The notes under the pieces: generated by a model
Told to the model about the DNA's origin: nothing
The model's database searches: none
Seen by the model: only the letters and a program-made list of their open reading frames with translations
Part shown: piece after piece, positions 8,259 through 18,188 of the stretch
Layout: each line of letters opens with the position of its first letter
How positions within the stretch are numbered: the stretch's first letter is position 1
DNA from: a bacterium
Lineage (GTDB): Bacteria; AUK180
Direction of reading: 5' to 3'
Assembly (NCBI GenBank): GCA_023144005.1
Contig: JAGLGN010000020.1
Span: 186,001-250,000, forward strand
DNA: 64,000 nt
Made by a program: the position numbers and the translations under genes

Positions 8259-8924
8259 TTAAAAACCGAATTGTATAGCAACTCCGGGTTGAAAGAGGAA
8301 ACCGTCATCCGTGGAGGCATTGATATCCTCTGCATTCATCGCGACCTTATAAAATGCCACTTCCGGCATGAGCGCAATAGCACCCAATTGGAATTTAAAA
8401 CCGACGAAGCCACCATAATAATGCTGAGGAACAATATCAATATCATCAGTAAAACCATACGAAACATATTGATACTTGGGGCCGAAATATAATGAAATGG
8501 CATCCACCGGCCGTATATCAAAGATAAGATTGCCATTTATCGCCCAGCCGGTTAAACCGAAAAAATTAGAATAGACGCCGCCGATATCAGTGGCAACACG
8601 GAAAATCCCAAGATCAATAAATCTCCATTTCCAATCCATGGAAAGATTCGTGGAATAGATCTTAAAACCCATGTCCATATTCTCTGTTAAGCCGTATCTC
8701 AAGAAGAGTTCCATCATTTGGTAATCATTCATGAACTCATTTGTATCCAGTATAGCTCCGCCATCTGTATCGGGATCAGCGAATTGCAATACCCCTATTC
8801 CCAGACCGCCGGCAAATTTACCCTCTCTGACCGTATCTGCATTCTGATATGTGGAAAGCGAATAACATCCAGTAAAAACAAGCAGGCTCACAAGAGCCAG
8901 GGAAAGGAAAAATCTCTTCTTCAT
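8259..8924 (-). CDS. Outer-membrane beta-barrel lipoprotein, function unknown
   Basis: 221 residues beginning with a signal peptide of lipoprotein type (MKKRFFLSLALVSLLVFTGC, lipidated Cys at 20; the -3 position is Phe, a little unusual). The rest alternates polar and aromatic residues like beta strands, and the protein ends with Phe (AIQFGF), the usual last residue of proteins recognised by the BAM machinery. The start ATG at 8924 has GAGGTG eight bases upstream. A promoter for it lies at 8943-8971. I do not recognise a specific family; a small barrel or an outer-membrane-associated lipoprotein is the best description. It diverges from the O-antigen ligase-like gene. Confidence 0.7.
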   Translation of the reverse strand: MKKRFFLSLALVSLLVFTGCYSLSTYQNADTVREGKFAGGLGIGVLQFADPDTDGGAILDTNEFMNDYQMMELFLRYGLTENMDMGFKIYSTNLSMDWKWRFIDLGIFRVATDIGGVYSNFFGLTGWAINGNLIFDIRPVDAISLYFGPKYQYVSYGFTDDIDIVPQHYYGGFVGFKFQLGAIALMPEVAFYKVAMNAEDINASTDDGFLFQPGVAIQFGF

Positions 8925-8942
8925 AAAACACCTCTCTCACAT

Positions 8943-8971
8943 ATTTTAAGTGTAATCCTGTGTAAAATCAA
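8943..8971 (-). promoter_or_regulatory. Promoter of the outer-membrane lipoprotein gene
   Basis: On the minus strand TTGATT (8966-8971), a 17-base spacer and TAAAAT (8943-8948), about 18 bases before the start codon, with a GAGGTG ribosome site in between. It diverges from the promoter at 8979-9006. Confidence 0.55.
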
Positions 8972-8978
8972 GTTTTTC

Positions 8979-9006
8979 TTGAAAATAACTGTATTTTTAC
9001 TATAAT
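8979..9006 (+). promoter_or_regulatory. Promoter of the O-antigen ligase/TPR gene (leaderless)
   Basis: TTGAAA (8979-8984), a 16-base spacer and TATAAT (9001-9006), followed after only five bases by ATG 9012. There is no room for a Shine-Dalgarno sequence, so the mRNA should begin at or beside the start codon. Confidence 0.6.
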
Positions 9007-9011
9007 TAACT

Positions 9012-11906
9012 ATGAATTCAAAATCCGTAGAAAAAATACTTTATTGGGCACAAACAGGTACGATACTGCTTCTTTCATTTTTAGTAGCAGTACTGCTTTC
9101 CAGACAGACAGTTGACTCATCTGTCCTGAAAACATCCTGGGCCTTGGGACTTTCCATCTGCATTTTCATGCTTTTTGCCTTGAGGACGATCATCAAGAAA
9201 AAGGGCCATTCATTCATTTACCTTGAGATCGCCGTCCTGGCATACTGGGCATACCTGATCTTCAACGGACTCTTCATATCAAATTTTCCCGCAGAAAGTT
9301 ATCATCAGCTTTTCAAGGTTACCTCTTATGTCATGATCTTTTTCGGAGTTTCCGAGATGGCATCTTCAGCGCAATTCAGAAAGCTCTTCAATTATTTTAT
9401 GATCACTCTTGCTGGCGTATTGATCTCATACGGCATCATGCAGAAACTGGGCTGGGACATTTTTCAATGGGAGAACGCATCATCATCAAGGAGGATACTG
9501 TCAACCTTCGGAAATTCCATTTTTTACGCTAACTTCCTGCTCTTTCTGCTGCCGATAGTCCTCGCGAACCTTGTTCTTGAATTGATCCGGCCGTTCGATG
9601 TGGACGAAGATGTCTCACCGATGAAATATTTTCTCTCCTTTATAACGATGCTCATCTTCTTCTCTATTTACGCCTTTCTTATTTACAAGATCGCAAGGTC
9701 TACAGCCGGATTCAACAGCACACTCAATAAGACGCTCATATTCGGATTGATATTTCTCTACTTCGGTTTCAATATCTTCCTCTTTAATGTGCTAAAGAGA
9801 GCGTATCTTTCTGTTTACCTGCTCACAATGTCAATACTTGGTGTCTACTCCCTGATCATGACACTATCCAGAGGCGCATGGTTGGGTTTTCTCCCCATGC
9901 TTTTTTATCTGGTGATATGGGTAGCGTATTATCTGTCCAAAAAGGGTCTCGTTAAACTCCCCGGGAAAAAGCTGATGCTCATAGCGGTGGGAAGCGTGGT
10001 CGGAATACTGATCATTACTGTTTTCCTTCTTCCTCGTGACATCAAACTCCGCATTAAAGAGGTCCGATTCTCCTCCACCACCGTTCAGGTCCGTTTTACG
10101 ATCTGGGAAGGGGCGCTGAAAATGATAAAGAAAAGGCCGATCGCAGGCTACGGAGTCGGGTCTTATCAATTGAATTTCCCTGAGAACCGTCCACAGGATT
10201 ACTCTTTGAAATCCGTTTCAAACAATACAATAAACACACATAGCGAGTATCTTCAGATCGCGTCTAATACCGGATTCATCGGATTGATATTATTCGGCTT
10301 CATCGCTATTTTGCTTATAAAGGGAAATATCAAGTACCTTTTGAACCCTCCTAATAGGGAGGACTTCTTTTTCGCAATGGCATTGGGCAGCGGATTGATC
10401 GCTGTACTGATCCATTCCTTCTGGTCTGTTTCCATGCGCTTCACCTCGACGGTGGTTTATTTTTATATCTACCTCGGGCTTTTCAATGGAATGATAAGAC
10501 AGCAAACGGAGAAAAACCCAGAATTAATTAAAAAACCATTCCTTCCCATGACGATCGTTCTTTTGATCTTTGCATTAGGTATTATCCCGTGGATCCGTAC
10601 GGCAGATAAATTCTACCTCAGGGATTACTATATAAGGCAGGGTATGATCACCGATACTCTTCGTGGTGATGTGGGCAGGGAAAGATCGAGAACCTTCGCA
10701 AATTTCGGTAGTTTTGAAAACAATCCCGCAAAGCTGCAGAAATTGATGGAATTAATGTACAAGGCAGATCTTTACTGGTATAAGATCCGCGGAATTTCAC
10801 TGAAAAAGAAGGAAACGGATCTCATAAAATCTGTATTCAATAAGCTCGCCGCAGGTGAAAAGGATAAGAACAACCGCATCCTGTACCTTACGGCTTTGAG
10901 GTCATTGGAGAAATTCATCAAAGGAGAGCTGACTTCATATGACTCCCGCAGCCGCATGATAAGAGAATTAAATTCCGCTTTCAACCTTCCACTGAAGGAT
11001 GGAAAGTTGCGCCGTTTGCGTCAACAGATATCTCCGATATTGGAATGGGTATTCTTTGCGGTAGAAGCAGAAAACTCCGGCTTCCAGGAAATCCGCAAGA
11101 AGGTCACAGATACCTTTAGAAGCGGTAAGGCATCCACTGAAGATATACGAAGCATTAAGCCGTATTTCGAGCGTTTTACAGATAACCTCCTCAAGATGTA
11201 CAGCGCCAAGACCGTTGTTTACTATGATCTTGGCTTGATCATTGACCCTTATACTTATGATTGCGCCTATAAGAAAGCAAGCGCACAATATGATCTGGCC
11301 AAATTTACCGAGGCAATGAAGACCTATCTTGCATTGGAAGCGATCGCGCCCAATTATACACAATTGCACTACAATAAAGGTGTTGTCCTCAAGAAATTCT
11401 TCCGGACAGGGAAAACCGAAAAAGAAAAAATGGAGTTTTTGGAACGATCACGGGAGGAACTTGAAAAGAGCAAACACTTGAATCCGTATTTCATAAATAC
11501 GAGAATGCTTCTGGCGGCAGTCTATAGGGATCTTGGAAGGGAAAAGGAATATTTCGATGAGTATAAATTCTCATATGACTTTTCCTTCGGCAGGATAAAT
11601 AAGATGTTGACACTTCACCCGATTTCGCTTAATATCCAGAAAGATGATCTTATTAAAAATGTGAAGATCTGGGCATCCACAGGTAAAGTACTATTAGCAA
11701 AAGGTGATCAGCATATCGATTACAGAAATGACTTGATCACCCTTCAGATAAATACAAGGGACAATATAAAAAGGATACAGGATACCCAGTGGGATAAGGT
11801 GCCGGAAGAGAAGATAAAGGCCGCTGTTGAGACCATAATGCAATTGAGAGTAACCGCAAATCAGCTGCTGGCGGAACAGCCGAAGATCAGGCCTTCCACC
11901 AATTAA
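9012..11906 (+). CDS. O-antigen ligase-like (Wzy/WaaL) membrane protein with C-terminal TPR region
   Basis: 964 residues. The first roughly 500 form about a dozen membrane helices with the signatures of the Wzy_C/O-antigen ligase family: LSRGAWLGF near residue 285, then RFTIWEGALKMIKKRPIAGYG in a periplasmic loop and NTHSEYLQIASNTGFIGL near 405. Family members join or polymerise lipid-carried glycans at the outer face of the inner membrane. The C-terminal 450 residues are soluble and helical, and the stretch from about 725 to 850 looks like tetratricopeptide repeats. That two-part build is common in WaaL/Wzy-like proteins and in some protein glycosyltransferases. No glycan-synthesis genes are adjacent, so substrate and partner are open. 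Its 3' end overlaps the convergent downstream gene by 20 bp. Confidence 0.82.
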   Translation: MNSKSVEKILYWAQTGTILLLSFLVAVLLSRQTVDSSVLKTSWALGLSICIFMLFALRTIIKKKGHSFIYLEIAVLAYWAYLIFNGLFISNFPAESYHQLFKVTSYVMIFFGVSEMASSAQFRKLFNYFMITLAGVLISYGIMQKLGWDIFQWENASSSRRILSTFGNSIFYANFLLFLLPIVLANLVLELIRPFDVDEDVSPMKYFLSFITMLIFFSIYAFLIYKIARSTAGFNSTLNKTLIFGLIFLYFGFNIFLFNVLKRAYLSVYLLTMSILGVYSLIMTLSRGAWLGFLPMLFYLVIWVAYYLSKKGLVKLPGKKLMLIAVGSVVGILIITVFLLPRDIKLRIKEVRFSSTTVQVRFTIWEGALKMIKKRPIAGYGVGSYQLNFPENRPQDYSLKSVSNNTINTHSEYLQIASNTGFIGLILFGFIAILLIKGNIKYLLNPPNREDFFFAMALGSGLIAVLIHSFWSVSMRFTSTVVYFYIYLGLFNGMIRQQTEKNPELIKKPFLPMTIVLLIFALGIIPWIRTADKFYLRDYYIRQGMITDTLRGDVGRERSRTFANFGSFENNPAKLQKLMELMYKADLYWYKIRGISLKKKETDLIKSVFNKLAAGEKDKNNRILYLTALRSLEKFIKGELTSYDSRSRMIRELNSAFNLPLKDGKLRRLRQQISPILEWVFFAVEAENSGFQEIRKKVTDTFRSGKASTEDIRSIKPYFERFTDNLLKMYSAKTVVYYDLGLIIDPYTYDCAYKKASAQYDLAKFTEAMKTYLALEAIAPNYTQLHYNKGVVLKKFFRTGKTEKEKMEFLERSREELEKSKHLNPYFINTRMLLAAVYRDLGREKEYFDEYKFSYDFSFGRINKMLTLHPISLNIQKDDLIKNVKIWASTGKVLLAKGDQHIDYRNDLITLQINTRDNIKRIQDTQWDKVPEEKIKAAVETIMQLRVTANQLLAEQPKIRPSTN

Positions 11907-14900
11907 CTATATTCAGAAGATCAAGCGGATGCGGTTTGAACCCTCTGAGATTCTTATTTGTGATCGTATAATGCAGAGAGTGTGTAAGGAATACCGCAGG
12001 CATATCCTCAATGATCTGGTTTTCGACCTTCTGGTAGATCTCGGCTCGATTGACCTTGTTGATAACGGACATTGCCGAGTCAAGCATTGAATCAACCTTC
12101 TCATCTTTGAATCCGAAATAATTTCCGGAGATACCGATATTCCTGGAATGAAATAGAGGATAATAGAAATTATCGGGGTCACCGTTATCAGCGATCCACC
12201 CCAGAAGAAATAGTTGTACCTTACCGACTTTACACGCTTCGATGAAATCATGCCATGGGAGCGGGTTCAATTCAACATGAATATTTACCGCATCAAGATA
12301 CTTTTTTATCAATGCCGCTTTTTTTGATTCGATATCCGAATCGGAAAAGGAGAGTATCAGAGGCATCTTTATTCCGTTCTTTAATCCGGCCTTCAGAAGT
12401 AATTCTCTGGATCTCTCCGGATCAAAATGGCAATAGTCCTCATTTTCCTGATGGCCCAGAACACCAGGAGGAAGAACACCATTGGCGACGATCGACATAT
12501 TGCCGCTGATCTCTTCCATTAATTCCCGGCGATTAATTGCGTGGCCGATGGCATGCCGAATTTCCTTCACGGTCAATTCGGGCCGGGATGGAATATTTAT
12601 TCCAAGATATCTCACATCCAGCTGCGGCAGGGAGTACACACTTCCATCAACTTCGATCTTCTTATTGTTCATTAAAGAAACAAACTGCGAGGAGGGAACA
12701 TGTATATCTAATTTCCCTTCCAGGAATTTTGCTTGAGTGATCTTTTCATCGTGGACGACTTCAATTATCACTCGGTCAAAATTATCGAACTCTATGAAAT
12801 ATTCTTCGTTCTTCTTCAGTATGACTTCGGCCTCATTAATACTCTCCACGACAAAGGGGCCGACACCTACAGGAATTTCATAATCGGCATAAGTATTGCC
12901 TTTCCAAAGAATCGAAGAAGTAAGCGTGCCCAGGTTCAGATAGAAGGGCGTGTAAATATTTTCAAATCTAAAGGCGAATCTCTTCTCCGAAATATAGCGG
13001 ATACCGTCAATAAAATCGGTCTTCCCCTGTTCATACGCTCGTGCGCCCAGGATATTTTCAAAAAGGAAAAGGTTCGGGCTTGGTTCCTTTCTATCAAAGA
13101 TCCGATAGAATGTGTAGATAATATCCTTACTCGTTATCTCTTCTCCATTGGAGAATTTAATATTATCTCTGAGTGTGAATTCCGCAGCCATCCCGTGTTC
13201 CTTAATCTCCCAATTCTTGATAAGATGCGGCGATAGAAAAAGAGTTGGCGAAAGATGAAAGAGTCCCGAGAAGAGGAAATTCAGATATTTCATCGTTGTA
13301 TTGTCGGTCACCATCCTTGGATCCCAAGTAAAGGGAAGATTGGTATAATGCAGGTTCAATTCCCTCAATTTTCTGACATTTTTTGCAGGGCCTTTCAGTT
13401 CCAATTTCAAGAAATCAGTGATCAGGTCCTGCGAATAGAGTTGATCCAGGAATTGGAAGTGATTTCTGTTCATTTCATTGAAAGAAAGCACACGCGTGAA
13501 GTACTTCTCATTCTCCTTATAAATACTCAGGAGCTCGTTGATCTTTGACAGAGATATTTCAGAAAAGCTCTTCATATTTCCGATGTTTTCCAAAATACTG
13601 TTGAATGAAACATTGATCTCTTCATTATTTGACAATATCTGTGTGCTCACATCATTTATCTGCTTGAGAAGGCCGAAAACATCATCAATATTGGACAGGG
13701 CCTTTTTTATGTAGACCTTCAAATTAACGATCGCGAGCGAGCTCTGTTTGAGAAGGATCTCAATATCCAGATTCGACCTTGTGTTCTCCTTTGTTATCTT
13801 CCTTATCTGGCGGATGATCGTCATAATATCATCTTTGATGTCAGTGCTCTTTTCCGCTTCCATGGATGAGAAGTATGACAGGTCGTTTATTTTATTCAGC
13901 GAAACATAGATCAGGCTTAATTTCCCTTCGAAATTCGTGAGGAAATTCTCATACATTCTCAAATTGGCGAAAAAGGAATTCAAGCTCAATTGAAGCGAAT
14001 TGAAGATCATAGAATTCATTGTGATATTGCTTATGTCGACATTATGTACTGGTTTAATGATCTTTTCTAATTTCTCGAACTCCCTGATCAAAAATGAAAA
14101 TTTCTCCATCGCACCCTGGAAAAAATCGTATTCACCCATAAGGGATTCATAATCACTTGAGTATTTCTGACCCAAATAATCCAATTGATTGAGGCCGTTG
14201 TCAAGCTTGATCCGGAACTGTTTCAAGAAGGAGCGGAAGAGATTGAAAAAGTGGCGGAAACGGCCATCCGCTGGATCGATATCGATCTCGCCCTTCTTCA
14301 AGATATTTTCAAATGATGTGATATCGTTTCCGCATAAAGATATGTCTTTAGACAGATGGAACTTCTCCCGTACCCTTCTGAATGGAAAGAAATGAAAATT
14401 GTCCATAAGAAGCCGCTCCGACTGTACTCGTCCGAAGTGGCCGAGCATCTTGACCTTTGCTTTTATAAGATCGCTGCTCTCTGCAGTTACTCTATTAATA
14501 AGGTCTGAGAGCGGATCATCCGGAGTATAGAAGCGGAAGATGCGCATATTGTACTTGGCGCCCTTTCTTTTTACCCATTTGATCTTCACTTCGTTTTCAG
14601 AAAATATCTCTTCAATTATCTTTTTGATCTCACCATCATCCAATTCATCCTTGATGATCAGCTCCGAAGGGAATTTCACCTCACCCTTGACATCTATCTC
14701 TGTTTTCTTTTTAGCATTGAGATTGTACGGAGAGAACTCCTTCAGCAGCAATGAAACTACTCCCCGCCTGGAATCCTCATCAAGCGTATCATTCAAAATG
14801 AATATATCCGCACCGGTGAGCATCTCTTTATTCAGCTCTTTCTCCCAACCGATATCGGGGTTATCATCCCAATCCAGCTCGATCTTATTCAATCGATTGT

Positions 14901-16353
14901 TTGTGAAAGGGAAATACGGGTTTGCCAGAAGCGTACCCCCTTTTTTATAATACGGCCCGCTTGTGATCTTGGTATAATCTCCGGGATATGAATCCTTCTT
15001 GATGATCGGCAGGGATAATCGGGAGAAGTTAGCGATGAAGTCGGGATAACTCTTTTTGAGTCGAATCAGAAGTGTCATCTGGTCAATAAAAGTGACTCCG
15101 CTCAATGATTCGGTCTTCCCTGAGATGAAGTCATCATACCCTTCAATAACAGAGAAGGAGGGATGCTCAGTTGTTTTGATAAAGGTATCTATTGAGAATT
15201 TCACATCCTCGCCGTCAAGAGGAGAGCCATCCGAAAATAGAATATCCCCTCTCAGATATAACATGAGAAAATTCTTGGTATTGATATACTCCCATTTATC
15301 AAGCAATTGCGGGACCGAGCGCACGCCCTTTTGTGTTACCATGTGAAAAAATAGTAATTTATTAAAGACGGCGTCCTTCAGGTTCTTCACGGAGAAGGGA
15401 TCAAAATCCTTGAAACTTCCCTGAAGTTTCAGCGTCTTGTTTATCTCTTTGTCATGGAGAAAATAATTTCCCAGGGCGGATACTTCCTTTATCTCGACCA
15501 GGGAATCCTCCAATTCTTCAAAAACGGCATTGAACTCATCGAATTTCAAGGAATTCAGCTCATTGGATTCATTAAGGTCCTCTATCATTGAATTGAGATT
15601 GTTCTTGATGTCCATTAAGAATTTCAGTATGGAGTGGATTATACCCCTTGAACCCTTCAGTTTCGGTGTGATATCAGAGATCTTCTTGTAATACTCTTTG
15701 TAGAGATCAACATCCGCATTCACCTTCACGATATTCTCGGCGATCTTGGCGCTCAATGCATTGAACTTCTCATTTTCCGTTGAGATCTTCTGGCTTAACT
15801 TGGAATAATTTGACATTTCCTCGCCGAATTGTGAGATAACCCTGATAATGTCCTCGGAATTCGCGGTAACATTCTCTGCAATGATAGACAAGGTCTTTCT
15901 CTGCTCTTGACCCTTTGATGATTTGATTATTGTGTTGAGGGCCAATTGTCTTACAGAATTGGCCATCCTGTTCAAATTCTCTTCATTGTTCTTGAAATTT
16001 GTGAAAAGATCCTCTAATTTGTTATTTGTAGCCTCAATGTTCTCCGTAACGAAATTTATGACCTGATTGTATTGGCTGATGCCAAGGAACATTTTCAGCA
16101 GTGCCGCAAGTTTGGTGGAAAGATTTTCCGAATCCTCAATGATCTTGTCGGAATTGACACCGAAGCTTACGGCTTCGGAATCCAAATTATCCAGAAGCGA
16201 GTCAACATCTCCGATCACCTGCCGCTGGATCTCGTAAATATTTTTGTATTGGTGAAAGTGAGCCTTGAAATTTTCATAGATATTCCGGGTGAACTTATGT
16301 TTATTGAATATATAGTCGGTAAGTACTCCCAGATTAACTATGTCTAATTTCAA
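11887..16353 (-). CDS. Two MCP-like coiled-coil regions alternating with two family 5 solute-binding-protein domains
   Basis: 1488 residues with no signal peptide and no clear membrane helix, so predicted cytoplasmic. Layout: residues 1-305 long helices with a stretch at 131-165 (NSVRQLALNTIIKSSKGQE, then SIIAENV) that resembles the hairpin tip of methyl-accepting chemotaxis proteins; about 310-690 a degenerate SBP_bac_5 (oligopeptide-binding) domain with LRGDILFSDGSPLDGEDVKFS; about 700-965 a second helical region; about 990-1488 a complete SBP_bac_5 domain (LRDNIKFSNGEEITSKDIIYTF, LGWIADNGDPDNFYYPLF near 1384-1401). SBP_bac_5 proteins normally bind peptides in the periplasm. The start is TTG at 16353 inside a TTGA overlap with the stop of the upstream ATPase gene, implying coupled translation. 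I know no named protein with this layout. It may be a cytoplasmic sensor of peptides or peptide-like ligands acting on the neighbouring motor. Confidence 0.8.
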   Translation of the reverse strand: MKLDIVNLGVLTDYIFNKHKFTRNIYENFKAHFHQYKNIYEIQRQVIGDVDSLLDNLDSEAVSFGVNSDKIIEDSENLSTKLAALLKMFLGISQYNQVINFVTENIEATNNKLEDLFTNFKNNEENLNRMANSVRQLALNTIIKSSKGQEQRKTLSIIAENVTANSEDIIRVISQFGEEMSNYSKLSQKISTENEKFNALSAKIAENIVKVNADVDLYKEYYKKISDITPKLKGSRGIIHSILKFLMDIKNNLNSMIEDLNESNELNSLKFDEFNAVFEELEDSLVEIKEVSALGNYFLHDKEINKTLKLQGSFKDFDPFSVKNLKDAVFNKLLFFHMVTQKGVRSVPQLLDKWEYINTKNFLMLYLRGDILFSDGSPLDGEDVKFSIDTFIKTTEHPSFSVIEGYDDFISGKTESLSGVTFIDQMTLLIRLKKSYPDFIANFSRLSLPIIKKDSYPGDYTKITSGPYYKKGGTLLANPYFPFTNNRLNKIELDWDDNPDIGWEKELNKEMLTGADIFILNDTLDEDSRRGVVSLLLKEFSPYNLNAKKKTEIDVKGEVKFPSELIIKDELDDGEIKKIIEEIFSENEVKIKWVKRKGAKYNMRIFRFYTPDDPLSDLINRVTAESSDLIKAKVKMLGHFGRVQSERLLMDNFHFFPFRRVREKFHLSKDISLCGNDITSFENILKKGEIDIDPADGRFRHFFNLFRSFLKQFRIKLDNGLNQLDYLGQKYSSDYESLMGEYDFFQGAMEKFSFLIREFEKLEKIIKPVHNVDISNITMNSMIFNSLQLSLNSFFANLRMYENFLTNFEGKLSLIYVSLNKINDLSYFSSMEAEKSTDIKDDIMTIIRQIRKITKENTRSNLDIEILLKQSSLAIVNLKVYIKKALSNIDDVFGLLKQINDVSTQILSNNEEINVSFNSILENIGNMKSFSEISLSKINELLSIYKENEKYFTRVLSFNEMNRNHFQFLDQLYSQDLITDFLKLELKGPAKNVRKLRELNLHYTNLPFTWDPRMVTDNTTMKYLNFLFSGLFHLSPTLFLSPHLIKNWEIKEHGMAAEFTLRDNIKFSNGEEITSKDIIYTFYRIFDRKEPSPNLFLFENILGARAYEQGKTDFIDGIRYISEKRFAFRFENIYTPFYLNLGTLTSSILWKGNTYADYEIPVGVGPFVVESINEAEVILKKNEEYFIEFDNFDRVIIEVVHDEKITQAKFLEGKLDIHVPSSQFVSLMNNKKIEVDGSVYSLPQLDVRYLGINIPSRPELTVKEIRHAIGHAINRRELMEEISGNMSIVANGVLPPGVLGHQENEDYCHFDPERSRELLLKAGLKNGIKMPLILSFSDSDIESKKAALIKKYLDAVNIHVELNPLPWHDFIEACKVGKVQLFLLGWIADNGDPDNFYYPLFHSRNIGISGNYFGFKDEKVDSMLDSAMSVINKVNRAEIYQKVENQIIEDMPAVFLTHSLHYTITNKNLRGFKPHPLDLLNIVNWWKA

Positions 16354-18041
16354 CTTGATGTTACCCTGAGTACCTCGGAGATCGTTGTTGTTCCCCGTAT
16401 CACTTTCATGACACCCGCCTGCCTGAGATTATTCATTTTTTTCTTCAGCGTATATTCTTTGATATAAGCAGAGCTCTCTCCCTTTTCCACCATATTTATG
16501 ATATGATCGTCAAACTCAACTATCTCGTAAATAGCCTCTCGGCCCAAATAACCGGTATTATTACATTCTTTGCAGCCCTTACCCTTGGTGAAAATATAAT
16601 CATCGGGCTTGCCCTTGATATTCAAGAGATTCAATTCCCAATCCTCCGGCTTATAATATGTCTTGCAATGAGGGCATACCTTTCTTACAAGGCGCTGGGC
16701 TATAACACCCAGTGCAACCGATGCGATCAGATAATGGGGAACACCCATATCGTGCAGTCTGTCGATCGCGCTGACGGCATCATTGGTGTGAAGGGTAGAG
16801 AAGACCAAATGGCCGGTAAGGGCGGAACGCACCGCATGATGGGCAGTTTCACCGTCTCTGATCTCTCCGACCATGATAATATCGGGATCTTGACGCAGAA
16901 TTTCTCTCAAAACGGCAGCGAAGTCCAATCCGATCGCATGATTCAAAGAGATCTGATTAAAATCTTCATTGATAAGTTCGACCGGGTCTTCCACCGTCAT
17001 TATATTAAAGGCCGGATTCTTGATATAATTGAGCGTCGAGTATAGAGTTGTCGTTTTTCCTGAACCGGTAGGCCCGGTAACCAGAATAATTCCATGTGTA
17101 TGATTGATGATCTTCTTGTACCTCTTAAGCTCGGTTTTATCCATTCCCAGATCGCTTATCGTTTTATCGAGACTCTTCGGATCGAGTAATCTGAGAACGA
17201 CCTTTTCCCCGAAAAGTGTTGGGATAACGGCAACTCTCATTTCAACCGCGCGATCCTCATGTTCAATCCTTATTCTGCCGTCTTGAGGACGGCGCCTTTC
17301 GGAAATATCAAGCCCCGCCATAACCTTCAATCTTGCCGTAACCGCGAATTGAAGCGCGCGAGGTAATTTCCTGACGGTATGGAGTATGCCGTCGATCCTT
17401 AAACGGATCACTGTATGTTCCCTCTTCGGCTCTACATGTATATCGGATGCCCTTTGATCAATGGCCTTGTGGAGAATAAGATCGATCAAATTGATGATAG
17501 GCTGCTCTTTTTCCAGGATACGGGATATCTGTGACATATCCGTGGTATTCAAGGAATCAATTCCGCTGATATCGGTCAAAGCCCTTTCTATTGATTTGGA
17601 CATTCCGTAAAATTCGTTGATAACTCTTACAATTTCACGATTCGCGGATAAAAAGAAGGTGATCTTCCGTGGAAGGTAATGCTTCATCACATCTTCATAT
17701 TCGTCTTGTGTAAGAAGGCGCGAAATGGCGAGGTCAACGCTCTTCTCTTCCTTGGAGAAGCACACCATCTTCAAATTCCGCGCAAACGATTCCGGGAGAT
17801 ACTCTGTAATGACAGGATCGAGTTCTAAAGCATCAATACTTTTCTGAGGGATAGTGAGAACCTCTGAAAGGGCAGATTTATACTTTGCCTCCTTCAGGTA
17901 TTTTCTCCGAAAAAGGATCACCTCAATATTTTCTCCGCTCTTTGCGCTTTCTTTTTGGGCTTTTTCCAGATCAGCCGGTAAAACCAGCTTATTCTTAAGC
18001 AGAAATTCCTTAACCTTAACTTTTTCTCTTATCGGAAGCAT
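16350..18041 (-). CDS. GspE/PilB-family assembly ATPase
   Basis: 563 residues, the length of PilB/GspE ATPases that power type IV pilus extension or type II secretion. N-terminal T2SSE_N-like domain (about 1-145), then the catalytic core: Walker A GPTGSGKT at 323-330, the Asp-box region before it, GEIRDGETA for Walker B, and a His-box in HLVFSTLHTND. Near the C-terminus is the four-Cys zinc motif (CPHC ... CKEC). The ATG at 18041 has GGAGG seven bases upstream and its own promoter at 18080-18108. No other pilus or secretion genes are in the window, so pilus versus secretion cannot be settled. It is co-transcribed with the MCP-like/solute-binding fusion. Confidence 0.9.
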   Translation of the reverse strand: MLPIREKVKVKEFLLKNKLVLPADLEKAQKESAKSGENIEVILFRRKYLKEAKYKSALSEVLTIPQKSIDALELDPVITEYLPESFARNLKMVCFSKEEKSVDLAISRLLTQDEYEDVMKHYLPRKITFFLSANREIVRVINEFYGMSKSIERALTDISGIDSLNTTDMSQISRILEKEQPIINLIDLILHKAIDQRASDIHVEPKREHTVIRLRIDGILHTVRKLPRALQFAVTARLKVMAGLDISERRRPQDGRIRIEHEDRAVEMRVAVIPTLFGEKVVLRLLDPKSLDKTISDLGMDKTELKRYKKIINHTHGIILVTGPTGSGKTTTLYSTLNYIKNPAFNIMTVEDPVELINEDFNQISLNHAIGLDFAAVLREILRQDPDIIMVGEIRDGETAHHAVRSALTGHLVFSTLHTNDAVSAIDRLHDMGVPHYLIASVALGVIAQRLVRKVCPHCKTYYKPEDWELNLLNIKGKPDDYIFTKGKGCKECNNTGYLGREAIYEIVEFDDHIINMVEKGESSAYIKEYTLKKKMNNLRQAGVMKVIRGTTTISEVLRVTSS

Positions 18042-18079
18042 CTATATCCTCCATATTTTTCCTTTCCGGCTATACTGAT

Positions 18080-18108
18080 ATAATAAGGCAATACCCTATA
18101 AAAGTCAA
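18080..18108 (-). promoter_or_regulatory. Promoter of the GspE/PilB operon
   Basis: Minus strand TTGACT (18103-18108), a 17-base spacer and TATTAT (18080-18085), roughly 39 bases before the ATG, with GGAGG between. It makes the ATPase/fusion-protein pair a separate transcription unit from the maf operon upstream. Confidence 0.65.
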
Positions 18109-18188
18109 GCATAACTGACATGTGACCCCTTGCGAACTTGGAATTGACTCAAATCTAAACATTCCATTGTCAAGCTAATTATGAAACA

